Source: Flavobacterium resistens
Lineage (GTDB): Bacteria > Bacteroidota > Bacteroidia > Flavobacteriales > Flavobacteriaceae
Length of the DNA: 64,000 nt
Direction: 5' to 3'
NCBI RefSeq assembly: GCF_900182645.1
Contig: NZ_FXTA01000003.1
Location: forward strand, 558,001 to 622,000
In this document: positions 30,306 through 41,909 of the stretch, piece by piece
How the letters are laid out: the number at the start of each line of letters is the position of its first letter
How positions within the stretch are numbered: the first letter of the stretch is position 1
Program-made: the position numbers and the translations under genes
The notes under the pieces: generated by a model
Databases searched by the model: none
Told to the model about the DNA's origin: nothing
What the model saw: the letters and a program-made list of their open reading frames with translations, nothing else

Positions 30306-32642
30306 ATGACTCGTCTAAAAGTTTTTTTATCTGTTTTAATTTTGTGTTGTTTATCTCTTAAGATGAACGCTCAATATATTAGCATAGATGACCAACGAAC
30401 GCCTCAACAACTTATTGAAAATGTATTAGTCAACAGCTCTTGTGCTACGACATCAAATTCTTCAGGAAAAGGAGACACTTTTACAGTAGGACAGCAGAGT
30501 TATGCTTATTTCAATGCTGGATCAAGCAGTTTCCCTTTTGCTGAAGGTATTATTTTAACAACTTCACCAAGTAGACAAGCGGTAGGCCCTTACGTTAGTA
30601 ATAATGGTGGAGGAAATGTTAATTGGACAGGTGATAGTGATTTGAACAATATTCTCGGAATCAACTCAATAAACGCAACTGTTTTAGAGTTTGATTTTGT
30701 TCCTTTAACCGATGTTCTAAGTTTTAACTACATTTTTGCATCCAATGAATATCAGTCTTTTTTCCCTTGTGAATATTCTGATGGATTTGCATTTTTAATT
30801 AAAGAAGTAGGAACTTCTGATCCGTATAAAAATTTAGCTGTATTGCCGAATAGTACAATTCCGGTTTCTTCAACAAACGTTCGACCAAAAATTGAACCCG
30901 GAGTTGCATCAAACGGAGATCCTTATCCGGGATGTCCTGCTGTTAATCAAAATTATTTTAACGGTTTAAACAACAATACAACAAGTCCTATAAATTATGC
31001 AGGACAAACTATTGTAATGAATGCCCGAACTAATGTAGTTGCCGGAAAAAAGTATCATATAAAACTTGTTATTGCCGATGATAAAAACCAATATTATGAT
31101 TCGGCAGTTTTTTTACAGGCTGGCAGTTTTTCATCAAAAATTGATTTTGGCGCTGATCAAACAGCATTATCTGGTAATCCTTTATGCTTTGGAGAAGAAG
31201 CAATATTAGATACAAAATTATCCGCTTCATACGATTTTAAATGGTATAAAGACGGCGTGCTTTTACCAAGTGAAAAAAGTCCTGTTTTACATGCAACAAC
31301 ATCAGGAGTATATAAAGCAGATGTTACATTAACTCCTTCTACTTGTACTTTGACGGGAGAAGTTAAAATTGAAGTTGCCCCTGAAATTCTTTCAACAAAT
31401 ACAACATTGGTTCAATGCGATGACAATAATGATGGCATAAGTGTATTTGATTTAAAGAAAGTAGATAATCTGATTAAAAATAATGCGTCAGATATTACAA
31501 ACAGTGGTTATTATGAAACTCTGGCCAATGCGCAGTCCAAATCAAACCCTATTGTTAATCCAGAAAAGTACACGAATAAGAGCGCAAATCAAATTGTTTA
31601 TGGAAGAATTGAAAATAAATTTGGCTGTTTCAAAACTGTCGAAGTAAAACTTCAAACTTCAAATAATGCAATTTCAGCTCAAAATCCAGTAAAAACTTGT
31701 GACGGTGACGACAAACAAGATGGTCTTTACCAATTTGATCTTCAAGCACAAGTAACGCCTCAACTAACGACCGGTCTTCCAGCAGGTTTAGAAGTGCACT
31801 ATTTTTTAAGTTCAAACGATGCTTTGACAGAAACAAATATTTTACCTAATATTTTTAAAAACACCATTGCTTTTACGCAAACCATTTATGCACGAATTAT
31901 AAATGGGGCTGATTGTTATAGCATTTCACCGGTTACGCTTGTTGTAAACACCTTTGATCCGCCAAATTTTGAAGAGGAATCAAAATACATTTGCAAAAAC
32001 AGTGACATTACATTAAGTGTAGCTGCAGGTTTCAATAGTTATTTATGGAGCCCTGGAGCTGAAACTTCAAATTTAAAAACAATAACTGCACCAGGCGATT
32101 ATAGTGTTACAGTGACGGATGCAAACGGCTGTCAAAAAACAAAAAAATTCAAAGTGATTTTGTCTGAACCTGCTATTATTACAGAAGCAGTAGTAAAAGA
32201 TTTTTCTGGTGTTGACAATTCGGTTTTGATAAAATATACAGGCTCTGGGGATTATGAATTTTCATTAGACGGAAATGTTTTTCAGGATGAACCACAATTT
32301 AATGGAATAGAACCTGGCATTTATTATGCTGTCGCCCGAGATAAAAATGGTTGTGGCCTTTCTAACCGTTTTTTAGTTTATGTTTTGGATTATCCAAGAT
32401 TCTTTACTCCAAATAATGATGGCTATAACGACTTATGGGCCATCAAAGACATTAATCAGATGCCAGCTTATACAATTCGAATTTTTGATCGTTACGGAAA
32501 ATTTCTAAAACAAATGAACCAAAGCAGCACTGGCTGGAACGGATTATTTAATGGCGAGCAATTACCTGCCGATGATTATTGGTTTACACTTCTTTTTGTG
32601 GATGGAAAAAGCGTTAAAGGACATTTTAGCTTAAAAAGATAA
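30306..32642 (+). CDS. Secreted T9SS type B protein with choice-of-anchor L domain
   Basis: 778 residues: signal peptide (FLSVLILCCLSLKMNAQ); choice-of-anchor L domain at about 25-280 (QQLIENVLVNSSC, GIILTTSPSRQAVG, LEFDFVPLTDVLSFNYIFASNEY); Ig/PKD-like and helical-linker repeats (VQCDDNNDGISVFDLKKVD; KTCDGDDKQDGLYQFDLQ); and a gliding-motility-type C-terminal sorting domain at about 690-778 ([47 protein letters not shown]). It should be exported by Sec, then carried to the surface by the type IX system. The family is common among adhesins of gliding flavobacteria. The next gene shares its architecture. Confidence 0.92.
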   Translation: MTRLKVFLSVLILCCLSLKMNAQYISIDDQRTPQQLIENVLVNSSCATTSNSSGKGDTFTVGQQSYAYFNAGSSSFPFAEGIILTTSPSRQAVGPYVSNNGGGNVNWTGDSDLNNILGINSINATVLEFDFVPLTDVLSFNYIFASNEYQSFFPCEYSDGFAFLIKEVGTSDPYKNLAVLPNSTIPVSSTNVRPKIEPGVASNGDPYPGCPAVNQNYFNGLNNNTTSPINYAGQTIVMNARTNVVAGKKYHIKLVIADDKNQYYDSAVFLQAGSFSSKIDFGADQTALSGNPLCFGEEAILDTKLSASYDFKWYKDGVLLPSEKSPVLHATTSGVYKADVTLTPSTCTLTGEVKIEVAPEILSTNTTLVQCDDNNDGISVFDLKKVDNLIKNNASDITNSGYYETLANAQSKSNPIVNPEKYTNKSANQIVYGRIENKFGCFKTVEVKLQTSNNAISAQNPVKTCDGDDKQDGLYQFDLQAQVTPQLTTGLPAGLEVHYFLSSNDALTETNILPNIFKNTIAFTQTIYARIINGADCYSISPVTLVVNTFDPPNFEEESKYICKNSDITLSVAAGFNSYLWSPGAETSNLKTITAPGDYSVTVTDANGCQKTKKFKVILSEPAIITEAVVKDFSGVDNSVLIKYTGSGDYEFSLDGNVFQDEPQFNGIEPGIYYAVARDKNGCGLSNRFLVYVLDYPRFFTPNNDGYNDLWAIKDINQMPAYTIRIFDRYGKFLKQMNQSSTGWNGLFNGEQLPADDYWFTLLFVDGKSVKGHFSLKR

Positions 32643-32772
32643 AAACGCTTTATCAGTTCCTGTTTTTTTTCAAAAAATAGAATTCAGAAACAAACAATCC
32701 CCAATAAATCCTAAAATTCAAATAATTAGGGAGAAAAACCACTCGATTTCTCGAAGAAATTAAAATAAAACT

Positions 32773-32780
32773 TATTTTTG
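32773..32780 (+). promoter_or_regulatory. Putative -7 element for the second T9SS gene
   Basis: TATTTTTG matches TAnnTTTG, 42 bp before the preferred ATG at 32823. It overlaps the TTG at 32778 that begins the longer open frame, which argues against that longer start. Confidence 0.5.
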
Positions 32781-32822
32781 ATTTGGGCGATTCAATTCTG
32801 TATACAGCCATTAACCGAGCCA

Positions 32823-35800
32823 ATGAAAAAAACTTTACATTTCCTATTGTTTCTTTTTTGTACTGTAAATTGTTTCTCACAATTTAGCAAAACACATTAT
32901 ATACCGCCATTGATTTCTGTTGCTGGATTTGCCAATGATCAATATTTATACATCTCAACTCCAAGCCTTGTTAATGTAAATTTTAAAATTATTGCCAATG
33001 GAGGAAGTGTAGTCAGCGGAACCGTTAATAGTAACAATCCGTACCGATATTACATTGGAAGCGGGCTAGACACACAATTATTTACTCCTCTATCCAAAAC
33101 AGGAATTGTTTCCAACCGAGGATATGTAATTGAGGCTGAAGATCTCGTTTATGTAAGTGCCAGAGTCAACGCCGGACTCACTCAAAATGGAGGATATAAT
33201 CATGCAGGCGGTTTAGTTTCTAAAGGAAATAGTGCCTTGGGTACCACTTTTAGATTGGGAGCAATGTTAAATCCACTTTTTGATGAAACTTTATTGAATT
33301 TTGCCTCTATAATGGCTACAGAAAACGGAACCAAGATCACTATTTCAAACATTCAAAACGGAACTCAACTTATAGACGGATCTACTATTTCCGGGCCAAT
33401 AACTGTTACTTTAAATAAAAACGAAAGTTATGTTTTGGCTTTAAAAAATTATAACGATGGCCAACTTACATCAAATAGTTCTAAAATAATTGGCGCTTTA
33501 GTTAATTCTGATAAGCCTGTCGTAGTCAATTCTGGTTCATTTGGTGGAAGTAACAGTACACTTCTAGGAGCAACACAAAACGGAGGATTAGCTCCAGTAG
33601 GAAGAGATGTTGGTTTTGATCAAATTGTTTCTCTAGAAAAGACAGGGAAAGAATACATCTTCATAAAAGGCCTTGGTACTGATGAATTGGAACGTGTTTT
33701 AATAGTAGCACATTCCAACAATACCGAAATATTTTTGAATGGCTCTTCTGTTTCTTATAAAACACTTAATAGCGGAGAATATATTGCAATTGATGGAAGT
33801 CAGTTTATCAATGGAAGTTTATACATAAAAACTTCTGCAAACGTTTTTGCTTATCAAAGTATTGGTGGAACAATAAATCCTGCCAATCAAAATTTATTTT
33901 TTGTTCCGCCAATAAATTGTGCCACGCCAAATACAGTCGACAATATCCCACAGATTCAATCTATTGGCAACAATACTTTCAACGGATTCCTAAATATTGT
34001 AACCGAAACCGGAGCTATCGTGTCATTAAATAATAGTCCAATCACATCTGCACCTATACCAATTCAGGGAACAGCAGATTTTGTTCGTTACAGTGTATCT
34101 GATTTATCTGGAAATATAGCCGTAAAATCAACAAAACAAGTATATGTTTCTTATTTTGGAACCAATGGAGCCGCAACTTATGGAGGCTATTATTCAGGTT
34201 TTGATTTAAAACCTGAAATTGTCAGCGGTAAAATAACATTAAACAATTCCTCTTGCATTCCAAATGTATCTTTAAAGATAAATACACTTTCTTCATATGA
34301 TACTTTTCAGTGGTACAAAAACGACGTTTTAATTCCCGGCGAAACTAAGAATAATTTCACTCCATCAGAACCTGGTTTTTATCAGGTACGAGGAAGTATC
34401 TCTGGCTGTGTAAGTGATGTTTTCTCAGATAAAATTCCAGTAAGCGAATGTCCAATAAATATCGATAATGACTTAGCCAACGACAATATTGATGTTGATT
34501 ATGATAACGACGGAATAACAAATTGCACTGAATCATACGGAGATTTACCGATTAATATTTCAAATCCAAGTTCTGGTTTGGTAAAAACTGGAACTTATTC
34601 TAATTCTTTTACGGGCACGATTACAAATAGCTCAACGGCCGCTCTTGTTCCTTTTACAGGAAATGCAGATGGAAGTTTTGTTACCGAGGTCATGCCTGGA
34701 AAAGGTTTTTCTGTAGACTATAAACTGAATTTCTCAAAACCAATAAATATTCGTTTAGAATATAGCAACAATGCCAATGCAACTGATTTATTAAACTCAG
34801 ATTCTGAATACATTATCAATTCAGATATTGATAAAACTGTCACCGTTTTAAATCCTGATAATCAATTATTAATTGATACAAATTATGATGGAATTTATGA
34901 AAGTGGCGTTACACAATTTTCTTCTTTTGAAATTCGCTTTCGTTTAAATGGAAGCGTTCCATTGCCAGCAGGAACAGGAACATTCAAATTTCAGTCATAT
35001 CAAACACAATCATTTAAAATCACACATAAAAATCTATTAGACACTGCCGGAAATAAAGCAACATTTAAATTTACTGCTACTTGTGTTCCAAAAGACTCTG
35101 ATAGTGACGGAATTCCAGACCAATTAGATTTAGATTCAGACAATGACGGTATTCCTGATGTAATCGAATCGCAAATAAAACCAATTGCTTTATCTAATAA
35201 AGATGCTAATTTAGATGGATTGGATGATATTTTCGATTCTTCTGCAACAGCACTAGACACCGATAATGACGGAATTCCAAATTATCTTGATTTAGACAGC
35301 GATAATGATGGTATTTATGATTTAAACGAATCAGGAAGTAATGCTCCAGATACTAACAAAGATGGAATTATTGATACAATGGATTTTGGAATTAATGGAT
35401 TATCTAATGCTTTAGAAACCAATCCAGACAGTGGAATTTTAAAATATACCGTTTTAGATTCGGATAATGATGGAATAAAAAACCACACCGAAATTGATAG
35501 TGACAATGACGGCTGTAATGATGTTATTGAAGCTGGATTTTCTGATCCAAATTTTGATGGACAATTAGGAAATGTGCCAGTTAACGTAAATTCTTTCGGA
35601 ATTGTAACCAGCAGAACTGATGGCTATACAACTCCAAATGGCAATTATATTATTGCAACTCCAATTATAATTACTAAACAGCCAGAAAATCAAACCGTTT
35701 GTGAATTAGAAAAAGCTATTTTCAATATCGAATCGAATGCTGATACTTTTCAATGGCAATTTTCTAGTGATGGCGGAAATATTTGGAATGCTTTATCCGA

Positions 35801-37319
35801 AAATGCGATTTATACAGGAACTAAAACTACTTCTTTAACCATTCAAAAAACAAATAAAACAATGAATGGTTATCAATACCGTGTACTTTTAAACAGAAAC
35901 AACAATGCCTGTGGGTTGACGTCTGCTAATTCTGTAAAACTCACGCTATACACTTTGCCAGTTTTAAATTCCCCAATTACATTAATTCAATGTGATGATG
36001 ATACTGATGGAATTTCAAATTTTAATATAACTGAGAAAAACAGTTTTATTTCAGGCAATTCTGCCAATGAAACATTCTCTTATTATACTACTTTGGCTGG
36101 GGCAAATACCAAAGATCCAAATGTTTCAATTTCTAATCCGCTTGCGTTTACGAGCAGTAACAAGAATATCTGGGCAAGAGTTGAAAATTCAAACGGATGT
36201 TTTTCAGTTGCTCAATTAAATTTAGTAGTTTCAACCACACAAATAGATCGTAACTTTAAAAGATCTTTTACCATTTGTGATGATTTTGTCGATGGTGTTA
36301 ATGATGACAAAGACGGAATTTCTGCCTTTGATTTCAGCAGTGTGACAGCTGACATTCAGGCAATGCTTCCTTCGGCTAGCGCAAATTATTCCATAAAATA
36401 TTTCGCAAATGAAGCTGATGCTTTGGCAGAAACTAATGCAATTGGAAATCCTTCAAATTACCGAAATACAACACCAAAACAACAAGAAATCTGGGTTCGC
36501 GTTGACAGTAATCTGGACAATGCCTGTTTTGGATTAGGCGCCTACATTACATTAAAAGTAAACCCGAAACCGAATATTGACATCAATAGTAACAAAAATG
36601 CTGATCAATTAGTATGTTCTAATTTGCCAACGTTTTTTGTCAAACTTGATGCGGGAATTATTGGAAATATACCAGCCAGTACATACACATATATTTGGTC
36701 AAAAGACGGAAGTATAATACCCGGAGAAACTAATGAAACCTTAGATGTCAACGAGGAAGGAAACTATACCGTAGAAGTTTTCACTAAAGATGCAAGTAGC
36801 TGTAGCAGAATCCGAACTATCAACGTAACAGCTTCAGATATTGCTCATCTTGATTCTGTTTCTATTTCCGATTTATCAGATTATAATACTGTTGAAGCAA
36901 ATGTTTCGGGAGCTGGAAATTATGAATACAGTTTAGATGATCCTAACGGTTCTTATCAAGAATCCAGTTTATTTGAAAATGTCCGACCAGGCATACATGA
37001 CCTTTACATAAATGATAAGAATGGATGCGGGAAAATTTCAAAAACCGTAGCAGTACTTGGAATTCCAAAATTTTTCACGCCAAATAATGATGGATATAAT
37101 GATTACTGGAACCTTCAGGGAGCAGATGACACTTTTAATTCGGGTGCCAAAATCCTTATTTTTGATCGATATGGTAAACTAATCAAGCAACTTACCACTT
37201 CTGGTGATGGTTGGGATGGCACTTTCACAGGTAATCCGATGCCGGCAGATGATTATTGGTACACGTTAAAACTAGAAGATGGACGAGAAGCAAAAGGTCA
37301 TTTTAGTTTAAAAAGATAA
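32823..37319 (+). CDS. Giant secreted T9SS type B protein with calcium-binding TSP3-like repeats
   Basis: About 1498 residues from the ATG at 32823, where a normal signal peptide begins ([20 protein letters not shown]); the open frame extends to 32778 without such a sequence. The N-terminal 470 residues resemble the IgGFc-binding-like region ([38 protein letters not shown]). An Ig-like region follows, then a TSP3-type block of DSDNDG-type repeats encoded at about 35090-35530 ([19 protein letters not shown]), expected to bind calcium. Further Ig-like repeats precede the sorting domain ([33 protein letters not shown]). It is probably a surface adhesin or binding protein. Confidence 0.9.
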   Translation: MKKTLHFLLFLFCTVNCFSQFSKTHYIPPLISVAGFANDQYLYISTPSLVNVNFKIIANGGSVVSGTVNSNNPYRYYIGSGLDTQLFTPLSKTGIVSNRGYVIEAEDLVYVSARVNAGLTQNGGYNHAGGLVSKGNSALGTTFRLGAMLNPLFDETLLNFASIMATENGTKITISNIQNGTQLIDGSTISGPITVTLNKNESYVLALKNYNDGQLTSNSSKIIGALVNSDKPVVVNSGSFGGSNSTLLGATQNGGLAPVGRDVGFDQIVSLEKTGKEYIFIKGLGTDELERVLIVAHSNNTEIFLNGSSVSYKTLNSGEYIAIDGSQFINGSLYIKTSANVFAYQSIGGTINPANQNLFFVPPINCATPNTVDNIPQIQSIGNNTFNGFLNIVTETGAIVSLNNSPITSAPIPIQGTADFVRYSVSDLSGNIAVKSTKQVYVSYFGTNGAATYGGYYSGFDLKPEIVSGKITLNNSSCIPNVSLKINTLSSYDTFQWYKNDVLIPGETKNNFTPSEPGFYQVRGSISGCVSDVFSDKIPVSECPINIDNDLANDNIDVDYDNDGITNCTESYGDLPINISNPSSGLVKTGTYSNSFTGTITNSSTAALVPFTGNADGSFVTEVMPGKGFSVDYKLNFSKPINIRLEYSNNANATDLLNSDSEYIINSDIDKTVTVLNPDNQLLIDTNYDGIYESGVTQFSSFEIRFRLNGSVPLPAGTGTFKFQSYQTQSFKITHKNLLDTAGNKATFKFTATCVPKDSDSDGIPDQLDLDSDNDGIPDVIESQIKPIALSNKDANLDGLDDIFDSSATALDTDNDGIPNYLDLDSDNDGIYDLNESGSNAPDTNKDGIIDTMDFGINGLSNALETNPDSGILKYTVLDSDNDGIKNHTEIDSDNDGCNDVIEAGFSDPNFDGQLGNVPVNVNSFGIVTSRTDGYTTPNGNYIIATPIIITKQPENQTVCELEKAIFNIESNADTFQWQFSSDGGNIWNALSENAIYTGTKTTSLTIQKTNKTMNGYQYRVLLNRNNNACGLTSANSVKLTLYTLPVLNSPITLIQCDDDTDGISNFNITEKNSFISGNSANETFSYYTTLAGANTKDPNVSISNPLAFTSSNKNIWARVENSNGCFSVAQLNLVVSTTQIDRNFKRSFTICDDFVDGVNDDKDGISAFDFSSVTADIQAMLPSASANYSIKYFANEADALAETNAIGNPSNYRNTTPKQQEIWVRVDSNLDNACFGLGAYITLKVNPKPNIDINSNKNADQLVCSNLPTFFVKLDAGIIGNIPASTYTYIWSKDGSIIPGETNETLDVNEEGNYTVEVFTKDASSCSRIRTINVTASDIAHLDSVSISDLSDYNTVEANVSGAGNYEYSLDDPNGSYQESSLFENVRPGIHDLYINDKNGCGKISKTVAVLGIPKFFTPNNDGYNDYWNLQGADDTFNSGAKILIFDRYGKLIKQLTTSGDGWDGTFTGNPMPADDYWYTLKLEDGREAKGHFSLKR

Positions 37320-37372
37320 GATAACCTCTCCAATTATAAAAATTTAAAATTCCGAAAAACAAGGCAAAAAAG

Positions 37373-37406
37373 AATCCCAAACTCCATAATTGGAATTTGG
37401 GATTTT
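37373..37406. terminator. Bidirectional terminator between the T9SS gene and typA
   Basis: A 14-bp stem AATCCCAAACTCCA / TGGAATTTGGGATT with one mismatch and loop TAAT, A-rich on the left and T-rich on the right. It separates convergent genes. Confidence 0.9.
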
Positions 37407-37426
37407 TATATTGAATTTAAATCTAA

Positions 37427-39223
37427 TTAGATTTTAAATCTTTTTCTATCAGTTTCTGTCAAATAGATTTTTCTCAAACGAATAGATTTTGGAGTAACCT
37501 CTACATATTCATCTTTTTGAATGTACTCTAAAGCTTCCTCTAATGAGAAAATAATTGGTGGAATGATTCTAGCTTTTTCATCAGCTCCAGAAGAACGTAC
37601 GTTAGATTGTTTTTTCTCTTTCGTTACGTTTACACACATATCATCTCCACGAGAGTTTTCTCCAATTACCTGACCTTCGTAGATTTCAGCATTTGGTTCA
37701 ACGAAAAACTTACCACGATCTTGTAATTTATCGATAGAATAAGGAATTGCTTTTCCTTTTTCCATAGAAATTAAAGAACCTTTGTTACGTCCAGCGATTT
37801 CTCCTTTGTAAGGCTCATATCCAATAAAACGGTGTGACATGATAGCTTCACCAGCAGTAGCAGTAAGTAATTGATTACGTAATCCAATAATTCCACGAGA
37901 TGGAATATTAAATTTAATAATCATACGCTCACCTTTAGTCTCCATACTCAACATTTCACCTTTACGAAGTGTAACGAATTCAACTGCTCTACCTGAAAGA
38001 TTTTCTGGTAAGTCGATTGTTAATTCTTCGATTGGCTCACATTTTTTACCATCAATTTCTTTGATGATAACTTGTGGCTGACCAATTTGAAGTTCATAAC
38101 CTTCTCTTCTCATTGTTTCAATAAGAACAGATAAGTGAAGTACACCACGGCCAAAAACCATGAATTTATCTGCAGAATCAGTTTCACCTAACTTCATCGC
38201 TAAGTTTTTCTCTAATTCTTTTGTCAAACGCTCTCTAATATGACGAGAAGTTACAAATTTACCCTCTTTACCAAAGAAAGGAGAGTCATTAATTGTAAAT
38301 AACATACTCATTGTAGGCTCATCGATAGCAATAGACGCTAATCCTTCAGGATTTTCGTGATCAGAGATAGTATCTCCAATTTCAAACCCTTCAACACCTA
38401 CAACAGCACAAATATCTCCAGCAATTACTTCTGTAACTTTTTTACGTCCTAGACCTTCGAAAGTATGTAATTCTTTAATTCTTGATTTTGTTACAGTACC
38501 GTCTCTTTTTACCAAAGATATTGGCATACCTTCTTTTAAAATACCTCTTTCAAGACGTCCGATAGCGATACGACCTGTAAATGCAGAGAAATCTAAAGAA
38601 GTAATCAACATTTGTGGATTTCCTTCAGAAACTTTAGGAGCTGGTACATTGTCAACAACCATATCCAATAATGCTTCAACATTATCAGTTACGTTTTCCC
38701 AATGATCAGACATCCAGTTGTTTTTAGCAGAACCATAAACTGTTGGAAAATCCAACTGCCATTCTTCAGCACCTAATTCAAACATTAAGTCAAAAACTTT
38801 CTCGTGAACCTCTTCAGGAGTACAGTTTTCTTTATCAACTTTGTTAATAACTACGCAAGGTTTAAGACCTAAGTCAATCGCTTTTTGTAATACGAAACGC
38901 GTTTGTGGCATTGGACCTTCAAAAGCATCCACTAGCAAACATACACCATCGGCCATGTTCAGTACACGTTCAACTTCACCTCCAAAATCCGCGTGGCCTG
39001 GAGTATCAATAATATTGATTTTTGTTCCTTTATATTGAACTGATACGTTTTTAGAAGTAATTGTAATACCTCTCTCACGCTCTAAATCGTTATTATCAAG
39101 AATTAAATCACCTGTGTTTTCGTTTTCACGAAATAATTGACAGTGATACATAATTTTATCAACCAAAGTGGTTTTACCGTGATCGACGTGGGCAATAATT
39201 GCAATGTTTCTAATAGATTCCAT
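37427..39223 (-). CDS. typA: Ribosome-associated GTPase TypA/BipA
   Basis: 598 residues, full length for TypA. G-domain motifs: [10 protein letters not shown] (P loop), RERGITI (switch I), [16 protein letters not shown] (G3) and NKVD (G4). EF-G-like domains II, III and V follow, and the TypA-specific C-terminal domain contains [15 protein letters not shown] and IRLRKIYL elements. The protein binds the 70S ribosome in the cytoplasm and supports 50S assembly and growth under stress or cold. It is monocistronic, with TACCTTTG on the minus strand at 39243-39250 as a likely -7 element. Confidence 0.97.
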   Translation of the reverse strand: MESIRNIAIIAHVDHGKTTLVDKIMYHCQLFRENENTGDLILDNNDLERERGITITSKNVSVQYKGTKINIIDTPGHADFGGEVERVLNMADGVCLLVDAFEGPMPQTRFVLQKAIDLGLKPCVVINKVDKENCTPEEVHEKVFDLMFELGAEEWQLDFPTVYGSAKNNWMSDHWENVTDNVEALLDMVVDNVPAPKVSEGNPQMLITSLDFSAFTGRIAIGRLERGILKEGMPISLVKRDGTVTKSRIKELHTFEGLGRKKVTEVIAGDICAVVGVEGFEIGDTISDHENPEGLASIAIDEPTMSMLFTINDSPFFGKEGKFVTSRHIRERLTKELEKNLAMKLGETDSADKFMVFGRGVLHLSVLIETMRREGYELQIGQPQVIIKEIDGKKCEPIEELTIDLPENLSGRAVEFVTLRKGEMLSMETKGERMIIKFNIPSRGIIGLRNQLLTATAGEAIMSHRFIGYEPYKGEIAGRNKGSLISMEKGKAIPYSIDKLQDRGKFFVEPNAEIYEGQVIGENSRGDDMCVNVTKEKKQSNVRSSGADEKARIIPPIIFSLEEALEYIQKDEYVEVTPKSIRLRKIYLTETDRKRFKI

Positions 39224-39242
39224 CTGTGATTTTTAATGGGCG

Positions 39243-39250
39243 CAAAGGTA
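39243..39250 (-). promoter_or_regulatory. Putative -7 element for typA
   Basis: The minus strand reads TACCTTTG, an exact TAnnTTTG match, 19 bp upstream of the typA ATG. No clear TTG is seen at -33. Confidence 0.5.
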
Positions 39251-39355
39251 CACTTTATTTTTTAATAAAAAACGTTTCTAACATAGTTTGCGTATATACA
39301 ATCAATTAGTTAATACAAAACAGCAAAATAGAGATCTCAAAATGAACTTTACTTA

Positions 39356-39387
39356 TTGTTTAGTTATAGTTAATTTAACTATATTTG
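39356..39387 (+). promoter_or_regulatory. Promoter of the PAS histidine kinase gene
   Basis: TTG (39356-39358), a 21-nt spacer and TATATTTG (39380-39387) match the Bacteroidota consensus. The -7 element ends 5 bp before the preferred ATG at 39393, so the mRNA may be leaderless. Confidence 0.6.
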
Positions 39388-39392
39388 AGGTA

Positions 39393-41102
39393 ATGAAAAG
39401 TAAAACTCTCCAAATTACTCTAGTTTATATTCTAGTATCATTATTTATGGCAGTAGTCTGTCATAAAATACTTACCACTTATTTTTCGGACATAAAATAT
39501 TTTAACCTTTTTTTTCTTAAAGATATTTTTTTCATCCTAACTACCGCATTATTTTTCAAATACATAGTTTCAAAAAATGAAAAAAGAAATGTAACTGTTT
39601 TTAAAAAATTAAAAGAAACAAACGAAGAAATAAAAGAATCAAATGAAAAGTATGACATCGTAGCAAAAGCAACGAGCGATACCATTTGGGACTGGAAAAT
39701 CCAAGAAGACAGCATAAATTGGAACAAAGGAATCGAAGGAGTTTTTGGATACAATCCTAACGAAGTTGGAAAAACATCAAAATGGTGGTTTGACAAAATT
39801 CACCCCGAAGACAGTATCAGAATGTCTATAAAACTATACTCTTTTATTGAGCAAAAAACTGAGAAATGGCAAGATCAATACCGCTTTAGATGCGCAGATG
39901 GAAGCTATAAATATGTCTTAGATCGTGGTTTTTTATTAAAAGATGAAAACGGAAGAGCCATTAGAATGATTGGTGCTATTCAGGATATTACCAAGCAAAA
40001 AGAAGAAGAACAGCGATTAAAATTATTAGAAACAGTAATCACTCAATCCAAAGATTCAATTTTAATTACCGAAGCCAATTCACAGGCACGAAAAATCCCA
40101 AAAATAGTTTACGTAAATCCAGCTTTTTCTCAAATGTCGGGATACCTATCAAACGAAATTGTAGGCAAATCTCCGAATATTTTTAAAGGACCTAAATCAG
40201 ATTCAGAGGAATTAAAAAAGTTGTTAAGGGCTATTAAAAATGAAGAAGAATGCCTGATAGAAACTATTAGTTATACCAAACAAAAAGAAGAATATTGGGT
40301 CCGATTCTCTATGATTCCAATTTTCAACAATGAAGGGTCAATCTCTCACTGGATTTCAATTCAAAGAGACATTACAGAAGAAAAAAAGCTCGAAACAGAG
40401 AAAGAGCACCTTATTCGAGAACTAACTCAAAACAACAAGGACTTAAAACAATTTTCATACATCACTTCTCACAACTTAAGAGCTCCTTTATCTAATTTAA
40501 TCGGACTTCTGAATCTCATCGAAGATATCCCAATCGAAAATCCCGAGCTCGAAGAAATTTTAGGCGGGTTTACCAAATCGACTCATTTATTAAATGAAAC
40601 AATAAACGACTTAGTAAAAGTTATAATCATCAAAGACAATCCTTCAATGCAAAAAGAAGAAGTATCTTTGAAAGAAGTTTTTGAAAACGTTTTTAGTCAA
40701 TTATCTTTTCAAATAGAATTACACAAACCTATTATCAAACTAAAATTCGAACGCGTACCATTACTTAACACTAACAAAGCATACATTGAAAGTATTTTGC
40801 TTAATTTGCTCACCAATTCTATTAAATACAAATCGGAAAACAGGAAATTAAAAATATCCATTATTGCAGAACAAATAGACAATAAAGCGATATTAACATT
40901 TAAAGACAATGGAATTGGAATTGATTTAGAAAGAAACCGCGACAAGGTTTTTGGCCTTTATCAAAGATTTCATAATTATCCTGACAGCAAAGGACTTGGC
41001 CTATATCTTGTAAAATCCCAGGTTGAAACCATGGGAGGAACAATTAGCATAGAAAGCGAGGTCAATAAAGGGACGACCTTTACAATAACATTTAAAAATT
41101 AA
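39393..41102 (+). CDS. PAS-domain sensor histidine kinase
   Basis: About 569 residues from the ATG at 39393; the frame is open to 39288, but that extension crosses the promoter. Two N-terminal TM helices (LQITLVYILVSLFMAVV; YFNLFFLKDIFFILTTALFF) are followed by two PAS/PAC modules (YDIVAKATSDTIWDWKI to IGAIQDITKQKEEE; ETVITQSKDSILITE to SIQRDITEEKKLE). The HisKA-like segment has the phospho-acceptor in LKQFSYITSHNLRAPLSNL. The HATPase has LLNLLTNSIKY, DNGIGIDLERN and GLGLYLVKSQVETMGG. It autophosphorylates and should pass phosphate to the receiver encoded 4 bp downstream. The ligand of the PAS domains is unknown. Confidence 0.93.
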   Translation: MKSKTLQITLVYILVSLFMAVVCHKILTTYFSDIKYFNLFFLKDIFFILTTALFFKYIVSKNEKRNVTVFKKLKETNEEIKESNEKYDIVAKATSDTIWDWKIQEDSINWNKGIEGVFGYNPNEVGKTSKWWFDKIHPEDSIRMSIKLYSFIEQKTEKWQDQYRFRCADGSYKYVLDRGFLLKDENGRAIRMIGAIQDITKQKEEEQRLKLLETVITQSKDSILITEANSQARKIPKIVYVNPAFSQMSGYLSNEIVGKSPNIFKGPKSDSEELKKLLRAIKNEEECLIETISYTKQKEEYWVRFSMIPIFNNEGSISHWISIQRDITEEKKLETEKEHLIRELTQNNKDLKQFSYITSHNLRAPLSNLIGLLNLIEDIPIENPELEEILGGFTKSTHLLNETINDLVKVIIIKDNPSMQKEEVSLKEVFENVFSQLSFQIELHKPIIKLKFERVPLLNTNKAYIESILLNLLTNSIKYKSENRKLKISIIAEQIDNKAILTFKDNGIGIDLERNRDKVFGLYQRFHNYPDSKGLGLYLVKSQVETMGGTISIESEVNKGTTFTITFKN

Positions 41103-41106
41103 CATC

Positions 41107-41520
41107 ATGCTCGAGCAAATTTTATGCATTGACGATGACCCAATCACGTTGATGCTATGCAAAAAAGTAATTTCGAAGTCACAAATTTGCCATGAAATTA
41201 TTACAGCTCAAAATGGCGAAGAAGCCCTTCATCACTTCAACACCTTAAAATACACCAGCAACAAAAACAAAGACAGCAAAAAACCCGAACTAATCTTTTT
41301 AGATTTAAACATGCCTGTTATGGGAGGCTGGGAATTTTTGGACCATTTCACCTCTTCTGATTATGCCGAATTCAATACCGCAAGTGTCATTGTACTCTCT
41401 TCAACAATTGACCCGGAGGATTTAGCCAAAGCAAAAAAATATCCCATAATAATAGATTTCCTTTCAAAACCAATTACACTACCCATGCTGGAATATCTTA
41501 AAAAGAAAATAGATCTATAA
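41107..41520 (+). CDS. Single-domain response regulator
   Basis: 137 residues, one receiver domain and no output domain: acidic pocket D9-D11 (CIDDDPIT), phospho-acceptor D66 in IFLDLNMPVMGG, the S/T position in VIVLSSTIDP, and the lysine in FLSKPITLP. An insert of about 12 polar residues (KYTSNKNKDSKK) lies between alpha 2 and beta 3. It starts 4 bp after the PAS kinase gene and is its likely phosphorelay partner, acting through protein contacts rather than DNA binding. Confidence 0.93.
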   Translation: MLEQILCIDDDPITLMLCKKVISKSQICHEIITAQNGEEALHHFNTLKYTSNKNKDSKKPELIFLDLNMPVMGGWEFLDHFTSSDYAEFNTASVIVLSSTIDPEDLAKAKKYPIIIDFLSKPITLPMLEYLKKKIDL

Positions 41521-41566
41521 GTGACGTTTCAATTTTCAATACTAAATTTTCGAATTGCTATAAACA

Positions 41567-41594
41567 AAAAAAGTCCTCACAAGAGGACTTTTTA
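41567..41594. terminator. Bidirectional terminator between receiver gene and rpsT
   Basis: Perfect 11-bp stem AAAAAGTCCTC / GAGGACTTTTT with loop ACAA. It separates convergent genes. Confidence 0.92.
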
Positions 41595-41616
41595 TATATC
41601 TTACAAATTGTATTAA

Positions 41617-41868
41617 TTACAATTTAGCAACGTGTTTCGTTAATTTAGACTTCAAGTTAGAAGCTTTATTATCGTGAATAATGTTCTTTTTAGCTAATTT
41701 ATCAATCATAGAGATTACAGTTGATAATTTTGCAGCAGCATCAGATTTATCTGTAGCTAATCTTAACGCTTTGATCGCATTACGAGTAGTTTTGTGTTGG
41801 TATCTGTTAAGAACTCTTCTTTTTTCGTTACTTCTGATTCTTTTTAATGCTGACTTATGATTTGCCAT
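41617..41868 (-). CDS. rpsT: 30S ribosomal protein S20
   Basis: 83 residues, typical for S20: MANHKSALKRIRSNEKRRVLNRYQHKTTRNAIKA-type start, strongly basic, three-helix pattern, KLAKKNIIHDNKASNLKSKLTKHVAKL end. It binds the 5' domain of 16S rRNA in early 30S assembly. It is a stand-alone gene, located after the tRNA-Glu genes on the same strand but separated from them by a terminator-like hairpin. Confidence 0.97.
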   Translation of the reverse strand: MANHKSALKRIRSNEKRRVLNRYQHKTTRNAIKALRLATDKSDAAAKLSTVISMIDKLAKKNIIHDNKASNLKSKLTKHVAKL

Positions 41869-41909
41869 TTTCTTTAATTTTAGATGTAATAATAATTATA
41901 AATACTAGT

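Noticed and set aside
32643..32665. Terminator after the first T9SS gene
   Set aside because: GATAAA/TTTATC is short and AT-only, with the T-tract displaced; too weak to list as a terminator.
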